Shown: piece by piece, positions 6,781 to 7,466 of the stretch | Position numbering within the stretch: the stretch's first letter is position 1 | How the letters are laid out: each line of letters begins with the position of its first letter | Assembly (NCBI GenBank): GCA_913046805.1 | Contig: CAJWTA010000056.1 | Coordinates: 1-7,466 of the forward strand | DNA: 7,466 nucleotides | DNA from: an uncultured Fidelibacterota bacterium | GTDB lineage: Bacteria > Marinisomatota > Marinisomatia > Marinisomatales > TCS55 | Direction: 5' to 3' | Made by a program: the position numbers and the translations under genes | The notes under the pieces: model-generated | Told to the model about the DNA's origin: nothing | The model's input: the letters and a program-made list of their open reading frames with translations, nothing else | Databases searched by the model: none

Positions 6781-6785
6781 CTCCG
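6781..6785 (-). promoter_or_regulatory. Ribosome binding site of the Ig/LVIVD propeller gene
   Basis: On the minus strand this reads CGGAG, seven bases before the ATG at 6773, within the 25-base gap after the upstream stop. It supports the start used. The short gap leaves little room for a separate promoter, so read-through from upstream is likely. Confidence 0.7.
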
Positions 6786-6798
6786 TTAATTAATTTTA

Positions 6799-7466
6799 CT
6801 AGTTGGTAGAACTGGTTGATTCTTCTTCAAGCTTCACACAATAAAGGCCTGAATTCATATCTGAAAAGAAAATATAATCCTTGTATGGCTGTGCTCCCCA
6901 TACCATTGGTGCATTTGGTATTCTACCTTTATCGTGATAGGAGAGATAGTGTGCAATTTCTCTACCTTGTTTATATATATCACCAAGTAGATCGCCTGAA
7001 ATATCGACTACCCTCAAACCACCTTGATAATTACCCGCAAGTAACATATCGCCATAAATCCACAGATTGTGTGAGCCAGCCTCAGGTACTTCATAAATCG
7101 CTTCTTCAACTGGATTTTCAGGATCTGTAAAGTCTAGAAAGTGATATGCTCCTCTCGGATTTGATGGCTTATTTTTCGTTGCCATGACTCCCCATGGGAA
7201 ATTTTCATCCCCACCAACAATATAGAATTTTCCTGTTGATTCGCTCAAATATGGGAACGCTGCATGGTTTCGACCGGTAGGGTCTTTCATTTCTGCTAAT
7301 GGTTGGGGGTTAGATGGGCTTCCTTGACCCGCTTTGGCTAAAAGCGGATTGAATCGCGATTTTGAGCGATCAGATTCTTTATGCTTTTTTGCTCCAATGT
7401 CAACTGCCACAACTCCATCTGCCCAGTTGGATGAATAAGCTATTCCATCTTCGATCCATACATCGT
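6799..7466 (-). CDS. LVIVD-type beta-propeller protein, 5' end outside window
   Basis: Only the C-terminal 222 or so residues are visible; the reading frame stays open to the right edge. A GTG at 7408-7410 could be mistaken for a start, but the codons upstream encode DVWIEDGIAYSSNWADGV, which matches residues 480-497 of the neighbouring 697-residue protein, so the gene begins beyond the edge. The visible part covers the last blades of an LVIVD propeller: YHFLDFTDPENP, GSHNLWIYGD, LRVVDISGDLLGD, QGREIA and MVWGAQPYK. About half the residues match the neighbour by eye, showing a tandem duplication. The two differ most in the loop before YHFLDF and after DIGA, and the tail here is Ser/Thr-rich (STSSTN). 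Whether it also has Ig-like domains cannot be seen. It is probably an exported propeller with a role related to its neighbour; function unknown. Confidence 0.85.
   Translation of the reverse strand, partial: DVWIEDGIAYSSNWADGVVAVDIGAKKHKESDRSKSRFNPLLAKAGQGSPSNPQPLAEMKDPTGRNHAAFPYLSESTGKFYIVGGDENFPWGVMATKNKPSNPRGAYHFLDFTDPENPVEEAIYEVPEAGSHNLWIYGDMLLAGNYQGGLRVVDISGDLLGDIYKQGREIAHYLSYHDKGRIPNAPMVWGAQPYKDYIFFSDMNSGLYCVKLEEESTSSTN

Noticed and set aside
6816..7130. Plus-strand 104-codon open frame opposite the right-edge propeller gene
   Set aside because: The minus-strand frame is a clear paralogue of its neighbour; the plus frame has no start signal or domain.
7408..7410. GTG as start codon of the right-most minus-strand gene
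   Set aside because: Codons upstream up to the edge continue a sequence homologous to residues 480-497 of the neighbouring paralogue, so the GTG encodes an internal valine and the gene is truncated by the window.

Overview
This window is AT-rich, gene-dense bacterial DNA with no RNA gene, mobile element or CRISPR array that I can see. Intergenic gaps are very short. The lipoprotein lipobox and the secreted Ig-like/beta-propeller proteins indicate a Gram-negative envelope. FabA shows that unsaturated fatty acids are made by the anaerobic route. Low GC, compactness and secreted LVIVD-type propellers fit a marine lineage such as Candidatus Marinimicrobia (SAR406) or another FCB-group or proteobacterial plankter. 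That taxonomic guess is weak and comes from general resemblance only.

Left half (about 60-3504): a small TPR lipoprotein (+) meets a FabI/FabL-like enoyl-ACP reductase (-) tail to tail. A gap of about 117 bp separates the reductase from the divergently read fabA, which is followed closely by ychF (Ola1-type ATPase) and a four-helix membrane protein of unknown function. The last three probably form one transcription unit. FabA and enoyl-ACP reductase act on the same trans-2-enoyl-ACP branch point, where chains become unsaturated or saturated, so their shared divergent promoter region may help set membrane lipid composition.

Right half (3508-7466, all minus strand, read from the right edge leftward): three consecutive genes for exported beta-propeller proteins. 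They are (i) an LVIVD-type propeller cut by the right edge, (ii) a 697-residue protein with three Ig-like domains followed by a seven-bladed LVIVD-type propeller, whose C-terminal part is a clear tandem paralogue of (i), and (iii) a 390-residue YVTN/YncE-type seven-bladed propeller that carries a Met/His/Lys-rich insert of about 47 residues between two blades. Genes (ii) and (iii) overlap by one base (TAATG), so they are probably translationally coupled. The Met/His insert looks like a copper or silver binding segment. With blade-start histidines in all three proteins, it makes this cassette the most interesting part of the window: a candidate envelope metal-binding or metal-sensing system. 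No function can be proven from sequence alone, and the 5' end of the cluster lies outside the window.
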